NCBI GenBank assembly: GCA_000985875.1
Contig: CCRI01000014.1
Span: forward strand, 1 to 64,000
Reading direction: 5' to 3'
DNA length: 64,000 nucleotides
From: Neorhizobium galegae bv. officinalis
Lineage (GTDB): Bacteria > Pseudomonadota > Alphaproteobacteria > Rhizobiales > Rhizobiaceae
Shown: positions 35,164 through 44,393 of the stretch, one piece after another
How positions within the stretch are numbered: the first letter of the stretch is position 1
Layout: each line of letters begins with the position of its first letter
The notes under the pieces: generated by a model
What the model was told of the DNA's origin: nothing
Database searches by the model: none
Seen by the model: only the letters and a program-made list of their open reading frames with translations
Program-made: the position numbers and the translations under genes

Positions 35164-37451
35164 GCTGCTGCGCACCCGGAACGGAAGGCCGTATGGACCA
35201 CCCACTTCCGTCCTCCGAGGAGCTGACGCTGTCCAGCCGGGCGATTTCGCCGGGGCTGCGCCAGACTGATCTCAGCGTTCCGCAGGTCCATTGCGGCACC
35301 TGCATCTCGACGATCGAAAAAGCGTTGAACGCGCTGCCCTCGGTGGAGCGGGCACGGGTCAATCTATCTACCAAACGCGTTTCGATCGTCTGGCGGGAAA
35401 AGACCGGAGATGTCGACACAGACCCGGTCGAACTGGTCAGGGCGATCATCGACGCCACCGGCTATGATGCGCATCTTTTCTCGAATGCCGAGGAGGTCGG
35501 CGAAAAGTTGCAGCGCGACCTGATCCGTGCGGTCGCCCTCTGCGGTTTTGCAGCCGCCAACATCATGCTGCTTTCGGTTTCCGTATGGTCGGGTGCCGAT
35601 GCCTCGACACGCGACATGTTCCATTGGATTTCGGCACTGATCGCTGCGCCGGCGCTGATCTATGGCGGCCGCTTCTTCTATCAGTCGGCCTGGAATGCGC
35701 TCAGCCGCGGCCGCACCAACATGGACGTGCCGATCGCGCTGGCCATCACGCTCTCCTATGCGGTGTCGCTCTGGGAAACCATGCATCACGGTGAACATGC
35801 CTGGTTCGATGCGACCGTCTCGCTTCTGTTCTTCCTGCTGATCGGCCGCACGCTCGACCATATCATGCGCGACCGCGCCCGCGCCGCGATCAGCGGCCTT
35901 GCGCGCCTGTCGCCCCGCGGCGCCACGGTCGTCAGTGCGGACGGCTCGCGCGAATACCGCCCCGTGGACGAGATCCAGCCGGGCGACCGGGTGGCGATCG
36001 CCGCAGGCGAGCGGGTGCCGGTCGATGGGCTCGTCGAGAGCGGCGCAAGCGACATCGACGTCTCGATCGTCAACGGTGAAAGCGCCCCGCGGCCGGTTCG
36101 CGCCGGGGACATGATACAGGCAGGAACGCTCAACCTGACCGGCTCGCTGGTGCTGAAGGCGGCGGCGGCGGCGAAGGATTCCTTCCTGTCGGAAGTCATT
36201 TCGCTGATGGAGGCGGCAGAGGGTGGACGGGCGCGCTATCGCCGGATAGCCGATCGCGCAGCGCAATATTATTCTCCGGCCGTCCACTTTCTGGCGCTCG
36301 CCGCCTTTCTGTCCTGGGGTTTCATCGGTGGCGACTGGAAACACGCGATGCTGGTGGCCATTGCCGTGCTGATCATCACCTGCCCCTGCGCACTCGGCCT
36401 GGCCGTGCCCGTGGTACAGGTCGTCGCGGCCGGCCGGCTGTTCCGGAACGGCATCATGGTCAAGGACGGCTCGGCCATGGAACGGCTTGCCGAAATCGAC
36501 ACGGTGCTCTTCGACAAGACCGGCACGCTGACTCTCGGCCGGCCCCGACTGCTGGATGTCGAGCGGTTTGAGAGGAAGCAGCTCGCCTTGGCCGCCGGCC
36601 TCGCCGCCCATTCGCGTCACCCTCTCTCCCAGACGCTCGCGATGGCGGTATCCGGCCCGGTCGCGGTCTTCGAGACCGTCACCGAAATCCCAGGCCGGGG
36701 CCTCGAAGCGGCAACCCCCGCCGGCGTCTACCGTCTCGGCAACCGGCGCTTCGCTTTGTCTGTCCCCGATGACGGAAGCCCCGGCACTAGCGTGACGGAA
36801 ACGGTTCTCTCGCTCGACGCCAGGGAAATCGCCACCTTCCGATTCGACGATTCACTCCGACCCGGTGCCTTGGCCGCCACGGCATCCCTCGCAGCCGGCG
36901 GTTTTGAGACCGGCATCCTGTCGGGCGACCGGCGCCGGGTGGTTGCCGATCTCGCCACCCGCCTCGGCCTCGAACATTGGCAGGCTGAGCTTTCGCCGAA
37001 ACACAAGGCGGAATTCTGCACGTCGCTGGCAGCAACCGGCCGCAAGGTACTGATGGTCGGTGACGGCATCAACGATGCACCGGCGCTTGCCGCAGCGCAT
37101 GTTTCGATCGCGCCTGCGACAGCGGCGGATGTCGGCCGCCAGGCCGCCGACTTCGTGTTCATGCGCGACAGCCTCGAAGCAGTGCCGCTGGCGATCGACA
37201 TATCGCGGCGTGCAGGCCGGCTGATCCGCGAAAATTTCGCGCTCGCCATCGGCTACAATGTCATCGCCGTGCCGATCGCGCTTGCCGGTTACGCGACGCC
37301 GCTGATTGCCGCCGTTGCCATGTCCACGTCGTCGATCATTGTTGTCGCCAACGCCCTGCGGCTCAGCGGATCGGGAAGCGCCGACGAGGCCGATGCGGCG
37401 GGAAGCCATGGTGAAGCAAAATTTCCGCCTCGTGAGGCCCGCGTCGGATGA
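35160..37451 (+). CDS. ccoI: Copper-exporting P1B-type ATPase for cbb3 assembly
   Basis: The 763-aa protein has an N-terminal metal-binding HMA domain with HCGTC (C45, C48), a Cys pair at residues 3-4, eight membrane helices, the ion motif CPC (C408-C410), the phosphorylation motif DKTGTLT (D452), and the hinge GDGINDAPAL. It transports copper to the periplasm for CuB insertion. It overlaps ccoH and ccoS by 4 bp each. Confidence 0.96.
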   Translation: MSCCAPGTEGRMDHPLPSSEELTLSSRAISPGLRQTDLSVPQVHCGTCISTIEKALNALPSVERARVNLSTKRVSIVWREKTGDVDTDPVELVRAIIDATGYDAHLFSNAEEVGEKLQRDLIRAVALCGFAAANIMLLSVSVWSGADASTRDMFHWISALIAAPALIYGGRFFYQSAWNALSRGRTNMDVPIALAITLSYAVSLWETMHHGEHAWFDATVSLLFFLLIGRTLDHIMRDRARAAISGLARLSPRGATVVSADGSREYRPVDEIQPGDRVAIAAGERVPVDGLVESGASDIDVSIVNGESAPRPVRAGDMIQAGTLNLTGSLVLKAAAAAKDSFLSEVISLMEAAEGGRARYRRIADRAAQYYSPAVHFLALAAFLSWGFIGGDWKHAMLVAIAVLIITCPCALGLAVPVVQVVAAGRLFRNGIMVKDGSAMERLAEIDTVLFDKTGTLTLGRPRLLDVERFERKQLALAAGLAAHSRHPLSQTLAMAVSGPVAVFETVTEIPGRGLEAATPAGVYRLGNRRFALSVPDDGSPGTSVTETVLSLDAREIATFRFDDSLRPGALAATASLAAGGFETGILSGDRRRVVADLATRLGLEHWQAELSPKHKAEFCTSLAATGRKVLMVGDGINDAPALAAAHVSIAPATAADVGRQAADFVFMRDSLEAVPLAIDISRRAGRLIRENFALAIGYNVIAVPIALAGYATPLIAAVAMSTSSIIVVANALRLSGSGSADEADAAGSHGEAKFPPREARVG

Positions 37452-37594
37452 ACATGCTCATCTACCTCATCCCGATTGCGCTTTTCCTCGGGGGGCTTGG
37501 CCTCTTCGCCTTTCTCTGGTCGTTGAAGAGCGGCCAGTACGACGATCTCGAAGGCGCCTCCTGGCGCGTGCTGCGGGACGATCCGCCGGAATAG
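37448..37594 (+). CDS. ccoS: cbb3 oxidase maturation protein CcoS
   Basis: The 48-aa protein has one membrane helix (LIYLIPIALFLGGLGLFAFL) and the CcoS signature WSLKSGQYDDLEGASWRVL with the acidic-proline tail. Its ATG overlaps the ccoI stop. CcoS is required for cofactor insertion into CcoN. Confidence 0.95.
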   Translation: MNMLIYLIPIALFLGGLGLFAFLWSLKSGQYDDLEGASWRVLRDDPPE

Positions 37595-37693
37595 CCGGCT
37601 GATCCCGGACAAATGCCGGCCGTGACGCGGACGCGGCCACGCCGCACACCAGACGCTGCCAGGGATTTCCGGGAATGTTCGGTCGATTGACGA

Positions 37694-37719
37694 AAAAGGG
37701 CTGCAGATGCAGCCCTTTT
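37694..37719. terminator. Bidirectional terminator between ccoS and hybrid fixL
   Basis: A perfect 12-bp stem (AAAAGGGCTGCA / TGCAGCCCTTTT) with a 2-nt tip lies between convergent genes. A and T runs on either side let it stop transcription of both. Confidence 0.9.
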
Positions 37720-37728
37720 GAAACCCAC

Positions 37729-39651
37729 TCAGTCCAGCAGTTCGCGAAGCCGCACCGCGAGCTCTCTCGCGGTATAGGGTTTCTTTAGCCAGCTACCGGA
37801 CTGGGCGAGCTCGCGCCCGGCGATGGCCGGTTCGGCATAGCCGGAGGTGAACAATACCTTCATGCCGGGGCGTCTGGCGCGCACTTCGGCCGCCAGTTCG
37901 TCGCCGGTCATTCCGCCCGGCATCACGATATCGGTGAAAAGAAGGTGGATGCCGTCGTGCTGGCCGAGTTGGTCCAGCGCTTCCTGGCCGTTCGAGGCCT
38001 CGACGACGCCGTAGCCGAGTTGCGTAAGCCGGGACACGGCGATGCGCCGGACCCGCGGGTCGTCCTCGACGACGAGGATCTTTTCGGTGCCGCCGGGAAT
38101 GGTGGCCTGCTTCGAGCCAGGCTCGACGGCAAGCGGACCCGCCGCCTCCGTCTTGTGCGCCACCGGCAGAAAAATTCTGACGCTCGTGCCCTGTCCCGGC
38201 TCGCTATAGAGCTGGATATGCCCGCCGGACTGTTTGGCGAAACCGTAGACCATGCTGAGGCCGAGGCCCGTTCCCGCTCCCAGGCCCTTGGTTGTGAAGA
38301 AGGGCTCGAAGGCCTTGTCCTTGACGTCGGGAGGCATGCCGATGCCCGTGTCGGTGACGGAGATCAGCACGAATTCGCCGGTGCGGACGTCGGGATACAT
38401 CTGCGCATAATCGACATCCAGCCTGACGCGGGAGATCTCGATCGTCAGCTTGCCGCCACGCGGCATCGCGTCCCGGGCATTGAGCGTCAGGTTGAGAAGC
38501 GCGTTCTGGAGCTGCGATGCATCGACCAGCGCTTCGGTGGAAACGCCGGTCACGGTGGTGCGAAGCTCGATCGTTTCGCCGAGCGTTCGCCGCAGAAGCT
38601 CCGAGAAGCCGGAGACGAGATTGCCGACGTCCGCGAGCTTGGGATTGAGCGGCTGGCGCCGACCGAAGGCGAGAAGCTGACCCGTCAGTTTGGCGCCGTC
38701 TTCCGCCGCACCCTGGGCTTCATGCAGCAGTTCCAGCAGGCCCGCATCCGCGACCTTGTTTTCGATCATCTCCAGATTGCCGCTGATGACGGTGAGAAGA
38801 TTGTTGAAATCGTGTGCCAGGCCGCCGGTCAGCTGGCCGATCGCTTCCATCTTCTGGGCCTGGCGAAGTTCTTCTTCGATCTTGTGACGGCTGGTGAGGT
38901 CGCGGACGAAACCGGTAAAAATGCGTTTGCCGTTGGTGAGGGCCTCACCGACCGAAAGCTCCATCGGAAATGTACTCTTGTCCTTGCGCTGCCCGGTCAC
39001 GACGCGGCCGTAGCCGATGATCCGGCGTTCGCCGGTGGTGAGGTAGCGTGAGATATATCCGTCATGGGCATCACGATCGGGCGACGGCATCAGCATCTTC
39101 ACATTCTGCCCGCAGACTTCGTCGGACGAGTAGCCGAACAGCTGCTCGGCGGCGGCGCTGAACGAGGAAATGCAGCCGACCTCGTCGATGACGATCATCG
39201 ATTCCGGAACCGTGTCCAGAATGGAGCGCAGATGCGCTTCGCGTTCGGCAAGATCGTTCTGCACCCTTTTCATCTCGGTGATATCGTTGTTCGTTTGAAT
39301 GATGACCGAAGGACCGTCGCTCGATGGATTGACGGCCACCCAGCGGGTCGCCACGAAGACCGGGTGCCCATGCTTGTGATGATGGACGACCTCGCCTTGC
39401 CAGGCATGATAGGTCTGGACATGGCGACGAATCTCGTCGAGCGTTTCGGGAAACTGTGTCGCCAGAAGATCGTGAACGACCTTGCCGAGAGCCTCCTCCC
39501 GCCGCCAGCCGTAAAGCTGCTCGCAACCTGTCGTCCAGCGGCGGATGACGCCGTCAACGCCATGGACGATAAGGTTGGCATGGTCGAGAAGAAAGGTGAC
39601 GGCATCGAGTTGGCTTTCCGTCGTGGCTTCGGATCCTGTATTGCCGTTCAT
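37729..39651 (-). CDS. fixL: Hybrid oxygen-sensing histidine kinase, hFixL type
   Basis: The 640-aa soluble protein has PAS (about 15-125), a second PAS (about 138-252), a kinase with the phospho-His H280 in GGLAHDFNN, an ATPase domain, and a C-terminal receiver (about 520-640; Asp in LLFTDIVMPGG). In PAS-2 H196, R202 and R216 keep the spacing (+6, +20) of the heme His and two Arg of Bradyrhizobium FixL (H200, R206, R220), and the surrounding sequence is FixL-like (HDGYISRY, RRIIGYGRVVTGQRKD, FTGFVRDLT). It thus senses oxygen through heme. The kinase type and attached receiver match the hybrid FixL of Rhizobium etli and leguminosarum, not classic FixL-FixJ. It lies 10 nt after fixK. Confidence 0.9.
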   Translation of the reverse strand: MNGNTGSEATTESQLDAVTFLLDHANLIVHGVDGVIRRWTTGCEQLYGWRREEALGKVVHDLLATQFPETLDEIRRHVQTYHAWQGEVVHHHKHGHPVFVATRWVAVNPSSDGPSVIIQTNNDITEMKRVQNDLAEREAHLRSILDTVPESMIVIDEVGCISSFSAAAEQLFGYSSDEVCGQNVKMLMPSPDRDAHDGYISRYLTTGERRIIGYGRVVTGQRKDKSTFPMELSVGEALTNGKRIFTGFVRDLTSRHKIEEELRQAQKMEAIGQLTGGLAHDFNNLLTVISGNLEMIENKVADAGLLELLHEAQGAAEDGAKLTGQLLAFGRRQPLNPKLADVGNLVSGFSELLRRTLGETIELRTTVTGVSTEALVDASQLQNALLNLTLNARDAMPRGGKLTIEISRVRLDVDYAQMYPDVRTGEFVLISVTDTGIGMPPDVKDKAFEPFFTTKGLGAGTGLGLSMVYGFAKQSGGHIQLYSEPGQGTSVRIFLPVAHKTEAAGPLAVEPGSKQATIPGGTEKILVVEDDPRVRRIAVSRLTQLGYGVVEASNGQEALDQLGQHDGIHLLFTDIVMPGGMTGDELAAEVRARRPGMKVLFTSGYAEPAIAGRELAQSGSWLKKPYTARELAVRLRELLD

Positions 39652-39662
39652 ATCTTTCCCGT

Positions 39663-40418
39663 CTAATGGCGCCGTCGCTCACCGAGAGCAATCAGGTCGC
39701 GCCGCATGTCTCCACAGTCATCGTCGTCTCCGGCGAGTTGCGCAAGCATCCCCGGGCGTTCGATTCTTATGGAATGACGGGCGGCCGGGTCCAGAACATT
39801 CAGCACGCCCTTGCCGATAAGCCTGGTGATAGTACGAGAAACGGTCTCGATCGTCAGTCCGAGATAGTCGGCCATGTCCTGCCGGCTCATCGAGAGCTCG
39901 ACGACCGGCTGCGCATTGCGTTCGGCCATCGCGCGTTTCAGGTATCTCAGGAGGAAGGTGCAAAGCCGCTCTTCGGCGCTTTTGCTCGACAGCAGCACCA
40001 TCTGGTCCTGGGCTGCGGCCATTTCGTCGCAGACGCGCGCAAAGACCTTCGGCCTCAGGCTCTCGGAATTGATGACCGCCGCCTCGAATTGCCGGCGCGC
40101 CAGCCGACGGACCTTCGCGGTGGTGATCGCTTCCGCGGTATAGATATAATTGTCCCGGAACGACACGCCGATCATATCGCCGGCATGCAGAAACCCGGTG
40201 ATGACCCGCCGCCCGTCCGAAATGATCCGGAAAACGCGCAGCGTCCCCTCCATGACCTCGAAAATATGCCTGGCCTCGTCGCCCTCGAAGAACAAGGCCT
40301 GGCCGGCCGACAGATATTCCACAGGCTGCTTCGCGAACAGCGAATGCAGGCAATCCGGTTCGTCGAGCGGTCTTGCTGCTGCCGCGCTGAAGGTCTTTGC
40401 ATAATCCGTGAGAAACAT
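39663..40418 (-). CDS. fixK: FixK-type CRP/FNR transcriptional activator
   Basis: From the ATG at 40418 the protein has 251 aa. It has a cyclic-nucleotide-binding-like sensory fold (about 30-145) and a helix-turn-helix with the FNR-class recognition motif TIETVSRTITRL (E, S, R at the DNA-contact positions). Only one cysteine (C23) lies in the N-terminal region, so the [4Fe-4S] cluster of FNR/FnrN is absent and it is FixK-like, with no direct oxygen sensing. AGGGG lies before the start. It should act on the boxes at 29436 and 33013. It is upstream of the hybrid fixL gene in the same direction. Confidence 0.92.
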   Translation of the reverse strand: MFLTDYAKTFSAAAARPLDEPDCLHSLFAKQPVEYLSAGQALFFEGDEARHIFEVMEGTLRVFRIISDGRRVITGFLHAGDMIGVSFRDNYIYTAEAITTAKVRRLARRQFEAAVINSESLRPKVFARVCDEMAAAQDQMVLLSSKSAEERLCTFLLRYLKRAMAERNAQPVVELSMSRQDMADYLGLTIETVSRTITRLIGKGVLNVLDPAARHSIRIERPGMLAQLAGDDDDCGDMRRDLIALGERRRH

Positions 40419-40504
40419 GAAACTGCCCCTATCCGTTTGGTTGAGGCAGTTGACCGAATCCCGGTAACGCGCGAATGCTAGTCCTGTGAAAGACGGTTCT
40501 AGTT

Positions 40505-40521
40505 GGTAACAATCTGTAACA
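40505..40521. promoter_or_regulatory. GTAAC direct repeat in fixK-fxkR intergenic region
   Basis: GGTAACAATCTGTAACA contains two GTAACA units 10 bp apart, read as GTTAC direct repeats in the fixK direction. It lies 87 nt upstream of fixK and 17 nt upstream of the OmpR-type gene. OmpR-type regulators often bind such 10-bp spaced repeats. It resembles the K-box I recall upstream of fixK in Rhizobium, target of FxkR; this comparison is from memory. Confidence 0.7.
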
Positions 40522-40537
40522 CGCCGGTTCCCTGTTG

Positions 40538-41263
40538 ATGTCATTCCCCACAAGCTCCGCAAACATCCTCGTCGTCGACGACGATCCCCGAATCCGTCAG
40601 ATGCTGACGCGGTACTTCGAGGGCGAAGGATATGCGGTCAGCGCGGTAGCCGACGGGCAGGAAATGCGCGTTCAGCTGAAGAGGCAGGAGATCGACATCA
40701 TCCTCCTCGACCTTTCGCTTCCCGGCGGCCAGGACGGTTTCGATCTGGCGCGGGAAATCCGGATGCAATCGGATATTCCGATCATGATGCTGACGGGGCG
40801 CGACGACGTCGTCGACCGGATCCTCGGCATCGAGATCGGCGCGGATGATTACATCGCCAAACCCTTTCACCTGCGCGAAGTGCATGCGCGGCTGAAATCG
40901 ATCCTAAGACGGCGCCAGCCTGCTCAGCCGAAGCCGGAGGAAAACGAGGAGAAGATCGTCCGTTTCGAAGGATGGACGCTCAACCTTTCCAGGCGCCAGC
41001 TGCTTTCCGAGGAAAATGGCGAAGTCGAACTGACAACTGGCGAATTCGACATGCTGGCGGCCTTCGTGCAGCATGCGGGCCGGGTACTGACACGCGATTT
41101 CCTCATGGACGCGACAAGGGGGCGGCAACTCGATGCCTTCGACCGCACGATCGATGCCCAGATCGTCCGGCTGCGCCGCAAGATCGAGGCGGATGCCAAA
41201 CACCCCCAGCTCATCAAGGCTGTTCGCGGCGTCGGTTACATTTTCACCGGCAAGCTAGGCTGA
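40538..41263 (+). CDS. fxkR: OmpR/PhoB-type response regulator, FxkR-like
   Basis: From the ATG at 40538 the protein has 241 aa. It has a receiver domain (about 9-125; phospho-acceptor D58 in LLDLSLPGG, acid pair in VVDDDPR, Lys in IAKPFH) and a winged-helix output domain (about 140-238; ending VRGVGYIFTGK). Divergence from fixK plus the adjacent hybrid FixL without a FixJ matches the hFixL-FxkR-FixK cascade described in Rhizobium etli. The FxkR name rests on context. The gene ends one base before the convergent CapA-like gene. Confidence 0.8.
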   Translation: MSFPTSSANILVVDDDPRIRQMLTRYFEGEGYAVSAVADGQEMRVQLKRQEIDIILLDLSLPGGQDGFDLAREIRMQSDIPIMMLTGRDDVVDRILGIEIGADDYIAKPFHLREVHARLKSILRRRQPAQPKPEENEEKIVRFEGWTLNLSRRQLLSEENGEVELTTGEFDMLAAFVQHAGRVLTRDFLMDATRGRQLDAFDRTIDAQIVRLRRKIEADAKHPQLIKAVRGVGYIFTGKLG

Positions 41264-42427
41264 TCAAAAGACGACCTGCCTGTCCGCCGCGGAAAGCCCG
41301 GAAAAAGCTCTTTCCCTGATATCGTCCGCATCGGCGCCCTGCAGGGGAACTGGCCCCAAGGGCACGTCGTGGTCCACGGGCCTGCCGACCGAAATCGGCA
41401 GCAGTTCAAGTCTCTTGCAGGTACCGTCATCGGCAAGCGTCAATCGGATTGCAGCGCTGCGCCAGACATCGACATGCTTTTCGTCATAGGTCGCCGGCCG
41501 TCCGGTGTGGAAGACGAAATTGCCGAGGCCGGCGATGATCACCCGCCCGCGATAAAGGATAAGCGGCTGCATGACCGGCGCGCCGGTCCCGAGCACCAGG
41601 TCCGCGCCGCAGTCGATCAGGCCGCGACAGAGATCGAGCAGCCAGTCGGGTGTCATTTTCCAGTTCGAATCCCAGTGATGGCCGTGGAGCGCCACCGCCA
41701 CAAGATCCCCTATCGCCTTTGCGGCATCGATGCCGTCGACGAGCCGCTGCATGTCCGTCTCGTCCGCCGTCCAGCGCGCTCCGATCGCGTCGCCGGCAGT
41801 GATGGGCGTGCCGAAGACCTCCAGTTCCGGGCGTTCGCCCGCGTCATAACCCACGGCAGCACGTGCCGCGCCGCGTTTGTCGTCGCCGAGGGTCCCGACG
41901 ATCCTCTTCAGTGTCTCGAATTCTTCGGCCGGCACGCTCACTGTCCGCTTCATCCGCAACGGGGCAATTCCGCCACGCTCGGTCGAGGCATAATTGATGT
42001 CCGGTTGCGGCCCGAGATCGACGGAGAAGATGGCGAGTGATTGATCCGGTCCCGGCACGATGACCGGCGCGGCAGCCTGCTCGATATCCAGCCCGCTGCC
42101 GGCAAGCTTCAATCCGGCCGCTTCCGCCGCGGCGCGCGTCGACGCAATGCCCGGCGGGCCGAGGTCGAAGGCGTGGTTGTTGGCATGCGTCACCGCGTGG
42201 AAGCCGAGTTCCCGGATGGAAACCAGCGCGTCCGGGGAAGCAAGATGCAGCGTCTTCGTCTTGGTCGGCCATGCACCGGCCGTCTCTACCGTCGCCTCGA
42301 GATTGCCGAAGACAACATCCGCCTCAAGGAAATCCCGGACCTCGGCCTGTCCCTCGCCGCTAAGGTCGAGGGGGCCGTGGATCAGGATCTGGCCGGTAAC
42401 GGCGACGGTGAGCATGGCCTCGTTCAT
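41264..42427 (-). CDS. CapA-like metallophosphatase-fold protein
   Basis: The 387-aa protein has the CapA/PgsA fold hallmarks: DVVFGNLEATVE, GFHAVTHANNHAFDLG, HGHHWDSNWKMTPDW, and GAPVMQPLILY with a late GLGNFVFHTGR. CapA is known from poly-gamma-glutamate capsule systems, but many relatives are uncharacterised and sit outside capsule loci. No signal peptide or anchor is evident. Its ATG overlaps the CocE-like hydrolase stop, so both belong to the peptide ABC operon. Confidence 0.85.
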   Translation of the reverse strand: MNEAMLTVAVTGQILIHGPLDLSGEGQAEVRDFLEADVVFGNLEATVETAGAWPTKTKTLHLASPDALVSIRELGFHAVTHANNHAFDLGPPGIASTRAAAEAAGLKLAGSGLDIEQAAAPVIVPGPDQSLAIFSVDLGPQPDINYASTERGGIAPLRMKRTVSVPAEEFETLKRIVGTLGDDKRGAARAAVGYDAGERPELEVFGTPITAGDAIGARWTADETDMQRLVDGIDAAKAIGDLVAVALHGHHWDSNWKMTPDWLLDLCRGLIDCGADLVLGTGAPVMQPLILYRGRVIIAGLGNFVFHTGRPATYDEKHVDVWRSAAIRLTLADDGTCKRLELLPISVGRPVDHDVPLGPVPLQGADADDIRERAFSGLSAADRQVVF

Positions 42428-44328
42428 TCCGCGATGGGCTTCAGCGCCACCATCGCGGCTCCGCTGACGATCGGCAGCCGGATGGCAGACGCTCGCATAT
42501 CATCGCAGAAAACAGTGTTGCGGGCCACTTGGCTTGTGCGCCCGCGGCCTTCCGGCGCATAGCTATTTGGATTGATGTCGTACTTGGGGAAGTTGGACGA
42601 GGAAATGTCCACCCGGATGCGATGCCCCCTGGCAAAAAGGTTGGCGGTCGCAAACGGCTCGATCGTTACCTTGAACACCTCGCCCTTGACGATCGGCTCC
42701 GGCTTTTCGAAGGAATTGCGGTAGCGGCAGCGGATGATCCCGTCGGTGATGTTGAGCGCGTAGCCGGTCGGATAATCCTTGCTTGGCGGATAGACATCGA
42801 CGAGTTTCGCGGTGAAATCCGTGTCCGGTGCATCCGACGAGACATAAAGTTCGACCGTGATCGGCCCGACCACGGCGACATCTTCGGCGAGCGGCTCTGT
42901 CTCGAAGGAGAGCACGTCGGCGCGCGCCGAAAGCGGCAGGCCGGGATGTTTCGAGCCGTAGAATTTGTCGCTTTCGCGCTGGTCGAAGCCGCCGCCTTCG
43001 AAGATCGGCTGGCCGCTCGTCAGCGATCCGCCGATGGTCGGAACCGGATTCTTCGGGTCGAAGTCGTAGGTGAAGGGCACGGCGTCGGCCTTCGGCCTGT
43101 CGGTCGAAAGCGAGCCGTTTTCATGGATATAGTAGTTGCGGAATTCCGTCCCGGGCAGCGGCCAATCCCTCGCCTCGATCCAGTGTCCGCCGTGGTCCAG
43201 CCGGCCATCGGCATTGCGCGTCCCGGATCCGCCGCCCATCACGAAGGCACGGACCACCGGCTCCTGCGAAACCGTATTGTCCTTGCCCTTCAGCCAGTGG
43301 TCGAACCAGTTGCGGCGGAAGGATAGCCAGCTTTCCATCACGTTGCCGCCAAGCGGTGCGGTCGGGCCGAAGGACGTGTCGCCGGCGAGCGTCGTGTTGC
43401 GGTTGCCATGCAGCCACGGCCCCATGATCAGCTGCAGCGGCCGGCTGTTCTTGCCGGACAGGCCGCGATAGTTGTCGAGCGTCGACTTCACATAGGCATC
43501 GTACCAGCTCGACATCAGCACGATCGGCACTTCCGGAAAGGTCTCGTAGAACCCTTCCATGTAGAGCCCGACGCGGCGCCAGCTTTCGTCGAACGTGCCG
43601 CTGCGCCACTGGTCGAGCAGGTAGTTCTCGTATTCCGGCATCCAGCGCACCGGGGAGGCCCCTTCGCTCCAGGGCATGACGTTGAACCAGGCGTGGATAT
43701 CCTCCGCCTCGATCGCCGCGCGGGCCAGTTCATCGCCCTCGCCGATCGCCTGATTATAGGCCCAGGTCGCCTGCTTCAGTTCAAAGGCACCGCCCTGGCG
43801 GATGCCGCATTGGTAGGCGTTCGAAAACCCGCCCGAATCCATCACCATGCAGGCCAGCCCCGGCGGGTTGAGGCAGGCGAGTGCGGCCTGTGTATGCGCC
43901 GCATAGGAAAGGCCCATCGTCCCGAACTGCCCGTTGGACCAGGCCTGTTCCACCAGCCAGCGGGCGGTATCGTAGCCGTCCGCGGCTTCGGAAATGTATT
44001 TGCTGAATTCGCCTTCGGAATTATGGCGGCCGCGGCAATCCTGGTAGATCACGGCATATCCCGCCCGGACGAAATAGCTCGCCACCTCATGGCGCTTCAT
44101 GGGTTCCGCCATGCCCACCTCGATCTCGGAACGCGAGCGTTCCGCCTTGCCGTAGGGCGTGCGTTCCATGATCGCCGGCAGCCGGCCTTCGATCGCCTTG
44201 CCGTCCTTGGCGGGCCGGTAGACGTCGGTCGCCAACCTCACGCCGTCGCGCATCGTCACCATCACATCCCGTTCGACAACCACGTCGTCGGCAATCACCT
44301 CGAAGCGCGATGGCGTCAGGGTATCCAT
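42424..44328 (-). CDS. CocE/NonD-family (S15) acyl hydrolase
   Basis: The 634-aa protein has the alpha/beta hydrolase fold with a nucleophile elbow GLSYAAH, an N-terminal MRDGVRLATDVYRP motif, a helical cap and a C-terminal jelly-roll domain (about 430-634). The family cleaves cocaine, cephalosporin acyl groups, amides or X-Pro peptides. GAGG lies eight bases before the ATG at 44328; the ATG at 44334 has it only two bases away. It is downstream of the peptide ABC genes, so it probably hydrolyses the imported compound. No signal peptide is seen. Confidence 0.9.
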   Translation of the reverse strand: MDTLTPSRFEVIADDVVVERDVMVTMRDGVRLATDVYRPAKDGKAIEGRLPAIMERTPYGKAERSRSEIEVGMAEPMKRHEVASYFVRAGYAVIYQDCRGRHNSEGEFSKYISEAADGYDTARWLVEQAWSNGQFGTMGLSYAAHTQAALACLNPPGLACMVMDSGGFSNAYQCGIRQGGAFELKQATWAYNQAIGEGDELARAAIEAEDIHAWFNVMPWSEGASPVRWMPEYENYLLDQWRSGTFDESWRRVGLYMEGFYETFPEVPIVLMSSWYDAYVKSTLDNYRGLSGKNSRPLQLIMGPWLHGNRNTTLAGDTSFGPTAPLGGNVMESWLSFRRNWFDHWLKGKDNTVSQEPVVRAFVMGGGSGTRNADGRLDHGGHWIEARDWPLPGTEFRNYYIHENGSLSTDRPKADAVPFTYDFDPKNPVPTIGGSLTSGQPIFEGGGFDQRESDKFYGSKHPGLPLSARADVLSFETEPLAEDVAVVGPITVELYVSSDAPDTDFTAKLVDVYPPSKDYPTGYALNITDGIIRCRYRNSFEKPEPIVKGEVFKVTIEPFATANLFARGHRIRVDISSSNFPKYDINPNSYAPEGRGRTSQVARNTVFCDDMRASAIRLPIVSGAAMVALKPIAE

Positions 44329-44393
44329 GTTCATATCCTCGAAAATATTGGGAGGAACCAGTTTGATGACAAACCTCCGCCTCCGTATTCCAC

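Noticed and set aside
39663..40418. FixK-type regulator considered as an oxygen-sensing FnrN.
   Set aside because: Only one cysteine is in the N-terminal region, so the [4Fe-4S] cluster cannot form as in FNR.
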